Notes: generated by a model from the sequence alone, not told the origin. Counted from the first letter of the stretch, positions 1-7,390 are shown. The stretch is 39,564 nt of DNA from Cytophagaceae bacterium (GCA_947450365.1 CANFVE010000025.1:1-39564); one strand, 5' to 3'. A program made the numbers and translations.

Positions 1-76
1 GCGTACATGCAATGGATCTTCCATCTTCCATGTATAGGCTGGTCATTCCGACTTTTTTACCGATAATTCCTGACAT
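1..76 (-). CDS. rplC: 50S ribosomal protein L3, N-terminal fragment (runs off window)
   Basis: The complement of the first 76 bases reads 25 codons beginning MSGIIGKKVGMTS, then LYMEDGRSIACT, the conserved amino terminus of bacterial ribosomal protein L3 (uL3), which organises the peptidyl-transferase region of 23S rRNA. The ATG is at 76-74 and the gene continues beyond position 1. L3 is normally the second gene of the S10 operon, after rpsJ. Here no rpsJ lies upstream; instead there is a non-coding stretch of over 500 bases and a divergent aldolase gene, so rplC appears to be the first gene of its transcript. Identity rests on the short N-terminal match only, but that motif is distinctive. 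Confidence 0.9.
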   Translation of the reverse strand, partial: MSGIIGKKVGMTSLYMEDGRSIACT

Positions 77-420
77 AATTAATTTATTTTATAAAAAATA
101 ACGCTTACAAGGCTACCGTGGCTTGTTGTAAGTACTCTATTCAAATTCGTTTTTCAACGAGATCGGAAACAATAAAAAGGCAGAATTGGCTAAAGGCGAC
201 AAGATGGAGCCACTGTAGATTACAGCGGAAAACACCTTGTGTAGCTTAATACTTAATTAATGGGTTGGGCATTCAACGTTCATTAATCAATACCAGTTCT
301 GACACAAAAACAAAGACTTACCTTCGTTTTAACCCTTTTCGACCCGCATTTTTATGTTTTAAATAAATTCGAGAAGTTCTGCCAACCTCTTTCTGAATGA
401 AAAACTGCGTTTGTCGAACG
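77..420 (-). promoter_or_regulatory. long structured 5' leader of the rplC transcript
   Basis: No gene is visible here. If transcription starts just downstream of the promoter at 427-456, rplC has an untranslated leader of about 345 nt. Three hairpins can be seen. One is at 104-110/126-132 (7 bp, arms CTTACAA/TTGTAAG), ending 28 nt before the start codon. One is at 210-228 (8 bp, loop of 3); its fourth-from-outside region includes a pair that is G-U only in the minus-strand RNA and a mismatch on the plus strand, which supports minus-strand transcription. One is at 256-262/281-287, with an inner 4-bp stem 264-267/274-277. Ribosomal-protein leaders commonly carry autoregulatory structures; that this one does is inference, as I recognise no known leader family. 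Confidence 0.5.
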
Positions 421-426
421 GGAGTG

Positions 427-456
427 CAAAGGTAGGAAAAAAAATAATACAAACAA
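427..456 (-). promoter_or_regulatory. Bacteroidota-type promoter for rplC
   Basis: On the minus strand TACCTTTG (434-427) matches the Bacteroidota -7 element TAnnTTTG exactly, and a TTG (456-454) lies 19 nt upstream, the spacing expected for the -33 element. Both elements with correct spacing make this the best promoter in the window. The implied start of transcription is near position 420. Confidence 0.7.
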
Positions 457-540
457 GAGTGGCTTTGAAAATATTTTTTGAGTGTGAATAAAAATTGTAC
501 TTTTCTTATAAATGGGCTTCGGATTTTAGCAAAATCTTAG

Positions 541-548
541 TAGATTTG
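541..548 (+). promoter_or_regulatory. putative -7 element of the fbaA promoter
   Basis: TAGATTTG is an exact match to TAnnTTTG, 56 nt before the fbaA start codon. The -33 region is weak: a TTC at 518-520 lies 20 nt upstream rather than a TTG. Transcription would start around 553-555, giving an A-rich leader of about 50 nt. Together with the rplC promoter it makes this a divergent promoter region. Confidence 0.5.
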
Positions 549-604
549 TTCCTTAGTCGCTGAAAATCAGGCTATTTATTTATTTCCCAAGAAAAAAAAT
601 CATT

Positions 605-1687
605 ATGTCAAGTTTAACCAATCAAAAAGGAGTGTTGTACGGGGACGCGGTTCAAGAATTATTTGAGATCGCCAAGAAGAATCAGTTTGCTATTCCTGCA
701 GTGAATGTCACTGGAACGGATACGGTCAATGGGGTTTTGGAGGCTGCGAAAGCGGTGAACTCGCCCGTGATTATTCAATTTTCGAATGGTGGTGGTATAT
801 TTTATGCAGGTAAATCGCTTTCAAATACGAATCAAGAGGCTGCGATAGCTGGATCTATTTCGGGTGCTTACCATGTGCATCAATTAGCAAAAGCCTATGG
901 AGTTCAGGTGATTTTGCATACGGATCACTGCGCGAAGAAATTGCTTCCTTGGTTAGATGGTTTATTGGATGCGGGTGAGAAATTTTATGCGGAGACGGGC
1001 CAACCGTTATTTTCTTCTCATATGATTGATTTGTCGGAGGAGCCTTTGGAAGAGAATTTAGAAATTTGTGCAAAATATTTAACGCGTATGTCGAAGATCG
1101 GCATGACCTTGGAAATCGAATTAGGTGTGACGGGTGGTGAGGAAGATGGCGTGGATAATTCGGATGTGGATTCGTCTAAGTTATATACGCAACCGGAAGA
1201 GGTGGCCTATGCCTATGAGGTATTGAATGCTATTTCGCATCGCTTTACGATTGCGGCGGCTTTTGGCAATGTGCATGGGGTGTATAAGCCAGGCAATGTG
1301 AAGTTGCAACCTGTCATTTTGAAAAATTCACAAGATTTTATTCGAGAGAAATATGGCTTAACTGCCGAGAAACCGATCAATTTTGTGTTTCATGGCGGTT
1401 CGGGATCCTCTCGGGAAGAAATTCGTGAGGCGATATCCTATGGTGCGATTAAAATGAATATCGACACCGATTTACAATGGGCGTTCTGGGAAGGAATTCT
1501 TAATTTCTACAAAGCCAATGAAGGCTATTTACAAGGGCAAATCGGTAACCCAACGGGCGACGATTCACCCAATAAAAAATACTACGATCCACGTGTTTGG
1601 TTGCGCAAAGGCGAAGAAACGTTCGTGGCGCGCTTAAAATCTGCCTTCGAAGATTTAAATGCAACGAACGCAAATCAATATCTATAA
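605..1687 (+). CDS. fbaA: class II fructose-bisphosphate aldolase
   Basis: The product (360 aa, normal for the class IIA FbaA type) is a cytoplasmic zinc aldolase of glycolysis and gluconeogenesis, interconverting fructose 1,6-bisphosphate with glyceraldehyde 3-phosphate and dihydroxyacetone phosphate. The TDHC motif around residues 106-109 supplies the catalytic Asp107 and the metal ligand His108, and is followed by the KKLLPWLDGLLDAGEK block typical of FbaA. Later blocks NVHGVYKPGN and FVFHGGSGS carry the other zinc-binding His residues and the phosphate-binding glycines. NMNIDTDLQ-type sequence near residue 287 completes the barrel. The gene stands alone, with its own -7 box at 541 and a strong terminator 26 nt after the stop. 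Confidence 0.97.
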   Translation: MSSLTNQKGVLYGDAVQELFEIAKKNQFAIPAVNVTGTDTVNGVLEAAKAVNSPVIIQFSNGGGIFYAGKSLSNTNQEAAIAGSISGAYHVHQLAKAYGVQVILHTDHCAKKLLPWLDGLLDAGEKFYAETGQPLFSSHMIDLSEEPLEENLEICAKYLTRMSKIGMTLEIELGVTGGEEDGVDNSDVDSSKLYTQPEEVAYAYEVLNAISHRFTIAAAFGNVHGVYKPGNVKLQPVILKNSQDFIREKYGLTAEKPINFVFHGGSGSSREEIREAISYGAIKMNIDTDLQWAFWEGILNFYKANEGYLQGQIGNPTGDDSPNKKYYDPRVWLRKGEETFVARLKSAFEDLNATNANQYL

Positions 1688-1713
1688 AAACACCTACTCC
1701 TGTGTTTACCCCC

Positions 1714-1742
1714 AAAAAGGCTGCTTTCGCAGCCTTTTTTTT
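1714..1742. terminator. bidirectional intrinsic terminator after fbaA
   Basis: Stem GGCTGC/GCAGCC with a TTTC loop (1725-1728) is flanked by AAAAA on the left and an eight-base T run on the right. On the plus strand it terminates fbaA. On the minus strand the same hairpin is followed by five T, so it may also stop transcription arriving from the transposase gene. The T run ends where the left REP-like hairpin begins. Confidence 0.85.
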
Positions 1743-1776
1743 AGCTTTGCCAATCCTAGCCGGTTTGGCAAAGCTA
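1742..1776. repeat. REP-like hairpin, left copy
   Basis: A perfect 12-bp stem, TAGCTTTGCCAA (1742-1753) with TTGGCAAAGCTA (1765-1776), encloses the 11-nt loop TCCTAGCCGGT. The central 27 bases (1746-1772) are the exact reverse complement of 2528-2554 on the other side of the transposase gene. It lies 17 nt past the stop codon of that gene. It is not followed by a T run on either strand in a terminator-like way, so termination alone does not explain it. Confidence 0.75.
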
Positions 1777-1793
1777 GCGCCTAAAAAAATAAT

Positions 1794-2405
1794 TTAATCG
1801 TCATCACCTGATAAAAACGTCCGAATATCAACATCCTGATTATTTTTGACATGAAACATGACAAATTCCTTTAATCCACCAAACCATTCTAAAACAAAAT
1901 CCCGATCAACCAACGACTTACGAGGTGATAGGATAAATTTGTATGAGCTCCAATCCCACAATGTGAAATCATGAATCAACTGATTTTTCTCCGGGTTCAC
2001 ATGAATATATTGAACCAAATAAGATAAATATTTACTGTCTCCCACATGAACCCGCTTAAATGGACCATCAAACAAAGACCCCGTACGGCCATGATTCTTA
2101 TTAAATGCTAATGCATATGTTCTAAATAATCTTTTCATTTGTTCCGCTATTAAGGAATGGGGCGTTTCTCCCAATAATTGATATTCTTCAAAATGCCGAA
2201 CCCGAACCAAAAAATGAAAATGATTGGCATTAAGGCTATATGAAACTACATCCAAATACCCGTCCAAATAACGCTTCCACAATACCATGAAATAAAAATA
2301 ATTTGCCCTGGATTTAAAAATTAATTTTCGATCAACTCCACGATTGTAAATGTGATAAAAATTTCCAGACTGAAAACGAGTTAAATAATGAGATAAGTGG
2401 GACAT
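1794..2405 (-). CDS. REP-associated tyrosine transposase (RAYT, Y1 transposase family)
   Basis: This 203-residue protein belongs to the single-strand HUH Y1 transposases related to IS200/IS605 TnpA. Seen in sequence: an N-terminal YHIYNRGVDRK strand (residues 17-27), the metal-binding HUH motif as His62-Phe-His64 in NANHFHFLV, and the YIHVNP motif (133-138), whose Tyr133 is the likely nucleophile. The reading frame is complete and the motifs are intact, so the enzyme could be active. RAYTs are usually single-copy, domesticated enzymes that act on REP hairpins. Here the gene lies exactly between two inverted copies of one hairpin element, as expected for a RAYT with its own substrate. It follows the siroheme synthase gene on the same strand after 155 nt. 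The C-terminal ~60 residues are unfamiliar to me and end in an acidic GDDD tail. Confidence 0.9.
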   Translation of the reverse strand: MSHLSHYLTRFQSGNFYHIYNRGVDRKLIFKSRANYFYFMVLWKRYLDGYLDVVSYSLNANHFHFLVRVRHFEEYQLLGETPHSLIAEQMKRLFRTYALAFNKNHGRTGSLFDGPFKRVHVGDSKYLSYLVQYIHVNPEKNQLIHDFTLWDWSSYKFILSPRKSLVDRDFVLEWFGGLKEFVMFHVKNNQDVDIRTFLSGDDD

Positions 2406-2409
2406 AGCG

Positions 2410-2488
2410 ATTAGTTTATGGATAAAACTAATGCCAAAATATCTTATCCTAAATCGCTGAATAATTAATTATCAGGAAGTTGATAATT
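2410..2488. other. two perfect hairpins upstream of the transposase gene
   Basis: Arms ATTAGTTT (2410-2417) and AAACTAAT (2425-2432) form an 8-bp stem starting 5 nt before the transposase start codon. Arms AATTATCA (2467-2474) and TGATAATT (2481-2488) form a second 8-bp stem with a 6-nt loop. Neither has an adjacent T run. They fill the space between the gene and the right REP-like hairpin and could shape the transposase mRNA leader or be part of a mobile unit. Function is unknown. Confidence 0.4.
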
Positions 2489-2523
2489 TTAAGATGCCTT
2501 TGAAACAAGCGTTTTTTATTCCC

Positions 2524-2558
2524 TACCTTTGCCAAACCGGCTAGGATTGGCAAAGGTA
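2524..2558. repeat. REP-like hairpin, right copy (inverted)
   Basis: A perfect 12-bp stem, TACCTTTGCCAA (2524-2535) with TTGGCAAAGGTA (2547-2558), encloses the 11-nt loop ACCGGCTAGGA. It is the inverted partner of the element at 1742-1776, with 27 core bases identical. In the outer stem a G-C pair of the left copy is replaced by C-G here, so both arms changed and pairing is kept. The element lies 2 nt past the stop codon of siroheme synthase. Each arm contains TACCTTTG, a match to the -7 promoter element, but without a TTG at the right distance. Confidence 0.75.
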
Positions 2559-2560
2559 AA

Positions 2561-3139
2561 TTACTTACGAAAGATAAATTCCTTGGTTAATTCGTTAAGG
2601 ACCCGGATTTTTTCTTGAAAATCGCCTTTGAGGGTTTTGCGAGCGGCTTCCATCCCGTCTAAACCCGCCTGAATATCCTCCGGAATCACATCCTCCAAAA
2701 ATGCCCGAATCCGTTTAGCCAAAGTAGGAGATTTCCCATTCGTGGAAATCGCGATTTTTAAATCCCCCTTTTGGACAATCGAACCCAAATAAAAATCACA
2801 TAACTCCGGTGTATCAGCCACATTGCACAATATATGCCTCTCTGAGGCCCGTAACTTTATTTGAACATGCAATTCCCGATTATCTGTGGCACAAATCACC
2901 AAATCCCGACCCTCCAAATCCTCAAAATCAAAAGCCCGCTCCAAGCGCTCCACCAGCGGATAATCATTCAAATAAGCCAACAATTCCTCCCGATAAAACG
3001 GCGCCACCATCGTTATCCGCGCCTCTGGCGAATTGCGCAACAATGCCGCTACCTTCTCCAACGCCACATTTCCTCCCCCCACCACCAAGGTGTTCAACCG
3101 ATCCAACCGCAAAAAAACGGGAAACAAGGTATTCGACAT
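2561..3139 (-). CDS. precorrin-2 dehydrogenase / sirohydrochlorin ferrochelatase (siroheme synthase, CysG N-terminal type)
   Basis: The 192-residue protein matches the Met8p/CysG N-terminal family, which oxidises precorrin-2 with NAD and inserts iron to make siroheme, the cofactor of sulfite and nitrite reductases. The Rossmann motif VVGGGNVALEK is at residues 19-29. The block CNVADTPELCDFYLGS has the conserved Asp (about 109) used in both reactions, and ISTNGKSPTLAKRIR follows. A longer frame begins at 3211, but it would overlap the end of rlmN. I chose the ATG at 3139-3137, which gives MSNTLFPVFL and lies 7 nt after the rlmN stop. The methyltransferase half of full CysG is absent; sulfite reductase genes are not in the window. 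It is the last gene of the minus-strand operon before the REP/RAYT unit. Confidence 0.92.
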   Translation of the reverse strand: MSNTLFPVFLRLDRLNTLVVGGGNVALEKVAALLRNSPEARITMVAPFYREELLAYLNDYPLVERLERAFDFEDLEGRDLVICATDNRELHVQIKLRASERHILCNVADTPELCDFYLGSIVQKGDLKIAISTNGKSPTLAKRIRAFLEDVIPEDIQAGLDGMEAARKTLKGDFQEKIRVLNELTKEFIFRK

Positions 3140-3146
3140 ATTCGTA

Positions 3147-4187
3147 CTATTTTTTGCCTGCCAACTGCCCACATGCCGCATCAATATCCTTCCCGCGCGA
3201 CCTACGCACATTCACCACCATCCGCTTACTCTCCAAAAACCCTGAAAACGCCGCAATCGCATCCGCCTCCGCATTCACAAAATCAGCCTGCGAAATCGGA
3301 TTGTACTCAATAATATTAATCTTACATGGCACCTGTTTGGCAAATTCCCACAACTCCCGCGCATCCTCTAAGCCATCATTGAACTTATTAAAAATAATAT
3401 ATTCCAACGTGATCTCATTCTCCGTCTTCTCATAAAAATATTGCAAAGCCCCCGTCAAAGCCTCCAACGTATTCGTTTCATTGATCGGCATAATCCGATT
3501 CCGCTTCTCATCATTCGCCGCATGCAAGGACAATGCCAAATTAAACTTCACCTGATCATCCCCCAACTTCCGGATCATCTTCGCAATCCCCGCCGTCGAA
3601 ACCGTAATCCGCCGCGAAGCCATCCCCAATCCCTCCGGCGAGGTAATCATCTCAATCGATTGCAATACATTCGCATAATTCAACAAAGGCTCCCCCATCC
3701 CCATATACACAATATTAGTCAACGGAATCCCATACTTCTCCTGCGCCTGATTCCGAATCAACACCACCTGATCATAAATCTCAAATGCCTCCAAATTCCG
3801 CTTCCGATCCATATAACCCGTCGCACAAAAACTACAGGTCAACGAACATCCCACCTGCGAAGATACACAGGCCGTCATCCGCTCACGCGTCGGAATCAAT
3901 ACCCCCTCGATCAAATGCGCATCATGCAACCTAAAACTCGATTTAATCGTCCGATCCGTACTCACCTGCATCTCTGCAACCTCCACACAACGCAACGAAT
4001 ACTCCGCATTCAACCACTCACGCGTCGTTTTAGGTATATTCGCCATCGCCTCGAAATTCCGAACCGACTTCTTCCATATCCACTCATACACCTGCTTCGC
4101 CCGAAACCCAGGCTCCCCATGAAGCAACATAGCTTGCTTCAATTGCTCCAAACTCAAATCCCGAATCGCCTTTTGTTCCAAAATCAT
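3147..4187 (-). CDS. rlmN: dual-specificity 23S rRNA / tRNA adenine-C2 methyltransferase
   Basis: A radical-SAM enzyme of 346 aa, usual for RlmN, which methylates C2 of A2503 in 23S rRNA and A37 of some tRNAs. The iron-sulfur ligands are Cys114, Cys118 and Cys121 in CSLTCSFC. The mechanistic cysteines are Cys107 (TACVSSQVG) and Cys339 in the C-terminal ACGQLAG. The spacing of 107 to 114 equals that of the E. coli enzyme. GMGEPLLNY and SLHAANDEKRNRIMP are the expected SAM-binding and substrate blocks. Its ATG abuts the stop codon of the upstream yqeY-like gene with no spacer, so the two are very probably translationally coupled. Confidence 0.97.
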   Translation of the reverse strand: MILEQKAIRDLSLEQLKQAMLLHGEPGFRAKQVYEWIWKKSVRNFEAMANIPKTTREWLNAEYSLRCVEVAEMQVSTDRTIKSSFRLHDAHLIEGVLIPTRERMTACVSSQVGCSLTCSFCATGYMDRKRNLEAFEIYDQVVLIRNQAQEKYGIPLTNIVYMGMGEPLLNYANVLQSIEMITSPEGLGMASRRITVSTAGIAKMIRKLGDDQVKFNLALSLHAANDEKRNRIMPINETNTLEALTGALQYFYEKTENEITLEYIIFNKFNDGLEDARELWEFAKQVPCKINIIEYNPISQADFVNAEADAIAAFSGFLESKRMVVNVRRSRGKDIDAACGQLAGKK

Positions 4188-4640
4188 CTATTTTTTCAAC
4201 AATTCACCCACCTTCGCCGATATCGCCTTCCCATCCGCTAAACCGGCCAATGCCTTCGTCGCCACCCCCATCACCTTACCCATATCCGCCGGCGAACTCG
4301 CACCCACCTGCCCAATAATCTCCGCAATCCGAGAGGTCAACTCCGCATCCGATAATTGCTTTGGCAAAAATTCCTCAATAATCGTCAATTCCACCTGCTC
4401 CTTCTCCGCCAAATCTGGCCGATTTTGAGCTACATACACCTCCAATGAATCCTTTCTTTGCTTCGCCGCCTTCATCAAAATCTTCATCTCCGCATCTGCC
4501 GACAAATCCCCCGAGTTCGAACCCGACGTCTCCTCCAATAAAATCATCGATTTAATCGCACGCAACGCACGTAAACGATCCGCATCCTTCGCACGCATCG
4601 CGTCCTTAATGCCATTTTCAATTGTCTCCTTTAAAGCCAT
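4188..4640 (-). CDS. GatB/YqeY domain protein
   Basis: This 150-aa cytoplasmic protein has the full length and pattern of the YqeY family: an N-terminal helical region (KETIENGIKDAMRAKDADRLRALRAIKSM) and a C-terminal segment resembling the tail of the GatB subunit of tRNA amidotransferase (EEFLPKQLSDAEL, then SPADMGKVMGVATKALAGLADGKAISAKV). The tail domain is thought to bind tRNA, but the cellular role of stand-alone YqeY is not settled. It starts 1 nt downstream of the GH3 gene's stop and ends directly at the rlmN start codon, so it sits inside a tight operon with an RNA-modifying enzyme. Confidence 0.92.
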   Translation of the reverse strand: MALKETIENGIKDAMRAKDADRLRALRAIKSMILLEETSGSNSGDLSADAEMKILMKAAKQRKDSLEVYVAQNRPDLAEKEQVELTIIEEFLPKQLSDAELTSRIAEIIGQVGASSPADMGKVMGVATKALAGLADGKAISAKVGELLKK

Positions 4641-4641
4641 A

Positions 4642-6162
4642 TTATTGTTCTAAAAATGTTTTTACCCCTTCCAAAAACGTCCGGTTATTACTCAATCGCG
4701 GTACTTTATGCTGACCGCCCAACTTCCCCCTGCTCCGCATCCATGCATAAAATGTACCCCTTGGCGCCACATGAACCTGCGGCATCCCTAACACCATATC
4801 ATACGAACGCTTCGCATCATAATCCGAATTCAACTCCCGCAAGGTCTCATCCAAAACCCGCACAAAGGTACTAAAATCTTCCGGCGCTTTCGAAAATTCA
4901 ATCACCCATTCATGACACCCCCGTTTAGCCCCCTCCATGTACATCGGTGCCGCCGTATAATCCACAATCTCCGCGCCCGTCGCCCCACTCGCCCGCGCCA
5001 CCGCCTGCTCCGCATTCTCAATGATCAACTCCTCCCCAAATGCATTAATGAAGTGCTTCGTCCGACCCGTAATCTTAATCCGATACGGCATCAACGACGT
5101 GAATTTCACCGTATCCCCAATCTTATACCGCCACAAACCCGCATTCGTCGAGATCACCATCGCATAGTTAATCCCCATCCGAACATCCCCCAGCGACACA
5201 ATCGAATCCGCCTCCTCCCCCGTTTCCATCACCGGAATAAATTCATAATAAATGCCATAATCCAGCATGAGCAACAACTCATCCGGCAAATTCATATCAT
5301 CCTGAATCCCAAAAAATCCCTCCGAAGCATTATAAATCTCCAAAAAACGCACCTCACTCCCCGAAAATATCTGCTTCTTGAACATATCCCGATAGGGACC
5401 AAATGCCACCGCACCATGCACCAAAAACTCAAAATTAGGCCATACTTCCAATATGGACGACTTGCCCGTCAGCTCCAATATCTTTTCAATTAACACCAAA
5501 GTCCACGTCGGGACCCCCAAAATACTCGTCACATTTTCCCGCGATGTCTCCTCAGCCATCCGCAAAATCTTCTGATCCCAATCCTCCATCAACGCCACAT
5601 CCAACGAAGGCGTGCGAATCATCTGCGCCCAAATCGGTAAATTCTTCATCACCACCGCAGACACATCCCCCATCAACAAACTCGAATTCATTGGATTATT
5701 CGACAAACTACCCCCAATCGACAAGCCCTTTCCCTCAAATATCTTCGTCTCCGGTTTATTATGAACCAACAACGTTATCATATCCTTCCCCCCCATAATG
5801 TGACAATCATCCAATGACTCTTGAGACACCGGAATAAATTTACTCCGCGCATTCGTCGTCCCAGACGATTTCGAAAACCAGGAAATCTGACTCGGCCACA
5901 ACACCTGTTGCTCCCCATGCATCATCCGATCGATATACGGAAACAACTCCTCATAGGTCGAAATAGGCACATGCCGACGATACTGCTCCGCATTCCGAAT
6001 CTCCTCATAGCCATATTTTTTACCCCATTCAGTCAAGCGACCTTCGGCCAACAAAGCCTGAAATCCCTGTTCCTGCAAAGCCAATGGATCCGTAAAATGC
6101 GCCTCTATCCGCGGCATCCGCCGCTTCATTAACCACAATAAAGTCTCATTAAACAAGGACAT
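4642..6162 (-). CDS. GH3 family adenylate-forming protein
   Basis: The 506-residue protein matches the GH3 family, known from plants as acyl-acid:amino-acid ligases and common but poorly studied in Bacteroidota. Adenylation motifs are visible: SSGTT at 99-103 (phosphate-binding loop), YNASEGFFG (motif II region), and WRYKIGDTVKFTS followed by ITGRTKHFINAFGEEL (motif III and hinge). The C-terminal part (from VEFSK-like EWVIEF onward) would be the mobile cap. No signal peptide or membrane segment is seen, so it should act in the cytoplasm. The acid and amine substrates cannot be deduced; the operon partners (lipid-headgroup phosphodiesterase upstream, RNA enzymes downstream) do not decide it. 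Confidence 0.88.
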   Translation of the reverse strand: MSLFNETLLWLMKRRMPRIEAHFTDPLALQEQGFQALLAEGRLTEWGKKYGYEEIRNAEQYRRHVPISTYEELFPYIDRMMHGEQQVLWPSQISWFSKSSGTTNARSKFIPVSQESLDDCHIMGGKDMITLLVHNKPETKIFEGKGLSIGGSLSNNPMNSSLLMGDVSAVVMKNLPIWAQMIRTPSLDVALMEDWDQKILRMAEETSRENVTSILGVPTWTLVLIEKILELTGKSSILEVWPNFEFLVHGAVAFGPYRDMFKKQIFSGSEVRFLEIYNASEGFFGIQDDMNLPDELLLMLDYGIYYEFIPVMETGEEADSIVSLGDVRMGINYAMVISTNAGLWRYKIGDTVKFTSLMPYRIKITGRTKHFINAFGEELIIENAEQAVARASGATGAEIVDYTAAPMYMEGAKRGCHEWVIEFSKAPEDFSTFVRVLDETLRELNSDYDAKRSYDMVLGMPQVHVAPRGTFYAWMRSRGKLGGQHKVPRLSNNRTFLEGVKTFLEQ

Positions 6163-6163
6163 A

Positions 6164-7048
6164 TCAATGGATTTTGGGTGCCCGATTTGGATAATCCGTT
6201 ATCACTCCATCCACCCCCATGTCGATTAAACCCTGAATTTGTTGCGTCTCATTCGCCGTCCATGGAATCACCTTCATCCCCAATTCATGCGCCTTTTCCA
6301 CCACAGGCTTCGTTAGATCCGTAAAATTTGAACTATACACCGCCGGCACAAATCCCAACTCTTTCACCACCGCCTCCGGACTTTTGCGCGTGACTAAAGC
6401 AGATAAAGCCACCTTCGGAATTTCTCCTCGGCCCATCGCCCGTTCCCAATATTTCAATACCGCAAAATCAAAACTTTGCAACATGACAAATTCCGGTTTC
6501 ACCTGGGCTTTAATTTGGGCCCAAACCAATTTGGAAAATTCGTCGACCGTAGCCGGCTGGGTCTCCCCATAGCCCTTAGGGTCCGATTTAATCTCAATGT
6601 TATAATACACCGATTCGCCCGATTTCATCCGAAAAGCTTCGCCTAAAGCAAGCACTTCGGCCAATAAAGGCTTATAAGTCGCTATCCTAACCTGTTCCGG
6701 GAACAAAGCATTTCCGCGTTGGCCCACATCAAATTTCTTAATTTCGACATAAGGCATTTGAAAGATATTCAAAGAAGCCTCCTCTGATTTCATGATAGGA
6801 CTTCCATCCGGCTTCGAGGTGTATAAAGCGTTCATCACTGGCTCATGTGACACGACCACCTGACCATCCGCGGATATACACACATCCATCTCCAAAACCC
6901 GAACACCGATGTTCAAGGCATGGGCAAAAGCAGGTAAAGAGTTTTCAGGAAATAAGCCTCGACAACCGCGATGCCCTTGAATCATAGGTACTTGTGCCAT
7001 CAGGTAGGTAGGTAAAACCAATAAAAAAAATAAGCATTTATATGTCAT
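6164..7048 (-). CDS. exported glycerophosphodiester phosphodiesterase
   Basis: A 294-aa GDPD-family TIM barrel that hydrolyses deacylated phospholipid headgroups to glycerol 3-phosphate and an alcohol. The first 19 residues are a signal peptide ending LMAQ, so it should be periplasmic. Catalytic and calcium-binding residues are evident: His26-Arg27 (GHRG), Glu35-Asn36 (PENS), Glu53 and Asp55 (LEMDV), and His68 (VSHEP). The C-terminal WTANETQQIQGLIDMGVDGVITDYP is the usual end of the barrel. Its start overlaps the DUF4296 gene by 4 nt (ATGA) and its stop is 1 nt before the GH3 start, so it is co-transcribed with both. Confidence 0.94.
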   Translation of the reverse strand: MTYKCLFFLLVLPTYLMAQVPMIQGHRGCRGLFPENSLPAFAHALNIGVRVLEMDVCISADGQVVVSHEPVMNALYTSKPDGSPIMKSEEASLNIFQMPYVEIKKFDVGQRGNALFPEQVRIATYKPLLAEVLALGEAFRMKSGESVYYNIEIKSDPKGYGETQPATVDEFSKLVWAQIKAQVKPEFVMLQSFDFAVLKYWERAMGRGEIPKVALSALVTRKSPEAVVKELGFVPAVYSSNFTDLTKPVVEKAHELGMKVIPWTANETQQIQGLIDMGVDGVITDYPNRAPKIH

Positions 7049-7386
7049 CGATGGGAAGTTTCGCTGGCCTTTTTTCGTTGCTCCATAATCTCATTTACTC
7101 GTTCATATAATTTAATAAACTCCTTAGGCTCCCGCACATAGGCATGAAAACTATGGACCAAGGTTACAGAATCCACTCGATGTTTCTTCAACGTCGACTT
7201 TTCAAGCACATGAAAAAGCAACAAATTCGTATCCGCACTCACAATTTCCATCCCTGAAATTTTGGCTTCATCCACATGAATATCGACCAGAATTTGAGCC
7301 ATTTTTTCCTGATCCAAGCGCGCTTCCTTGCCCGATTGCGAGCAAGAGGCCAGTAAAAAAAGTAGCACAAAGGCAAGGTATTTCAT
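7045..7386 (-). CDS. DUF4296 lipoprotein
   Basis: A 113-aa Bacteroidota-specific small lipoprotein. The first 15 residues form a lipoprotein signal with lipobox LASC and acylated Cys15. After it comes the DUF4296 pattern (MAQILVDIHVDEAKI, then a basic C-terminal helix rich in Lys/Arg/Glu). The family has no established function. It is the first gene of the minus-strand operon running to 2561 and overlaps the phosphodiesterase gene by 4 nt. The family assignment comes from the short conserved N-terminal block and size. Confidence 0.75.
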   Translation of the reverse strand: MKYLAFVLLFLLASCSQSGKEARLDQEKMAQILVDIHVDEAKISGMEIVSADTNLLLFHVLEKSTLKKHRVDSVTLVHSFHAYVREPKEFIKLYERVNEIMEQRKKASETSHR

Positions 7387-7390
7387 AGTT

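Noticed and set aside
77..604. tRNA, riboswitch or other known RNA in the fbaA-rplC intergenic region
   Set aside because: No cloverleaf, T-loop motif or recognised aptamer consensus was found; only hairpins fitting an rplC leader were seen.
1597..1797. Small frame crossing the end of fbaA and the terminator
   Set aside because: It overlaps fbaA in another frame and reads through the terminator and the REP-like hairpin; its hydrophobic tail is only the translated inverted repeat.
2410..2488. Hairpins upstream of the transposase as transcription terminators of the siroheme operon
   Set aside because: Perfect stems but AT-rich and without a following T run on the minus strand; recorded only as structures of unknown role.
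1742..2558. A full IS200/IS605 insertion sequence
   Set aside because: Only a RAYT-type protein with hairpins is present; no TnpB/IscB gene, no clear cleavage-site tetranucleotides or target duplication could be identified.
3140..3211. Longer start for siroheme synthase at 3211
   Set aside because: The added 24 residues lie within the end of rlmN and do not resemble the family; the internal ATG at 3139 gives the canonical N-terminus right after the rlmN stop.
2809..4241. Long plus-strand open frames (208 and 266 codons) opposite siroheme synthase and rlmN
   Set aside because: They are antisense to clearly conserved genes, have low-complexity Pro/Ser/His/Arg composition and no recognisable motif; they result from codon bias of the real genes.
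4912..6132. Plus-strand open frames opposite the GH3 gene
   Set aside because: Arg/His-rich translations without domains, exactly mirroring the codons of the GH3 protein on the minus strand.
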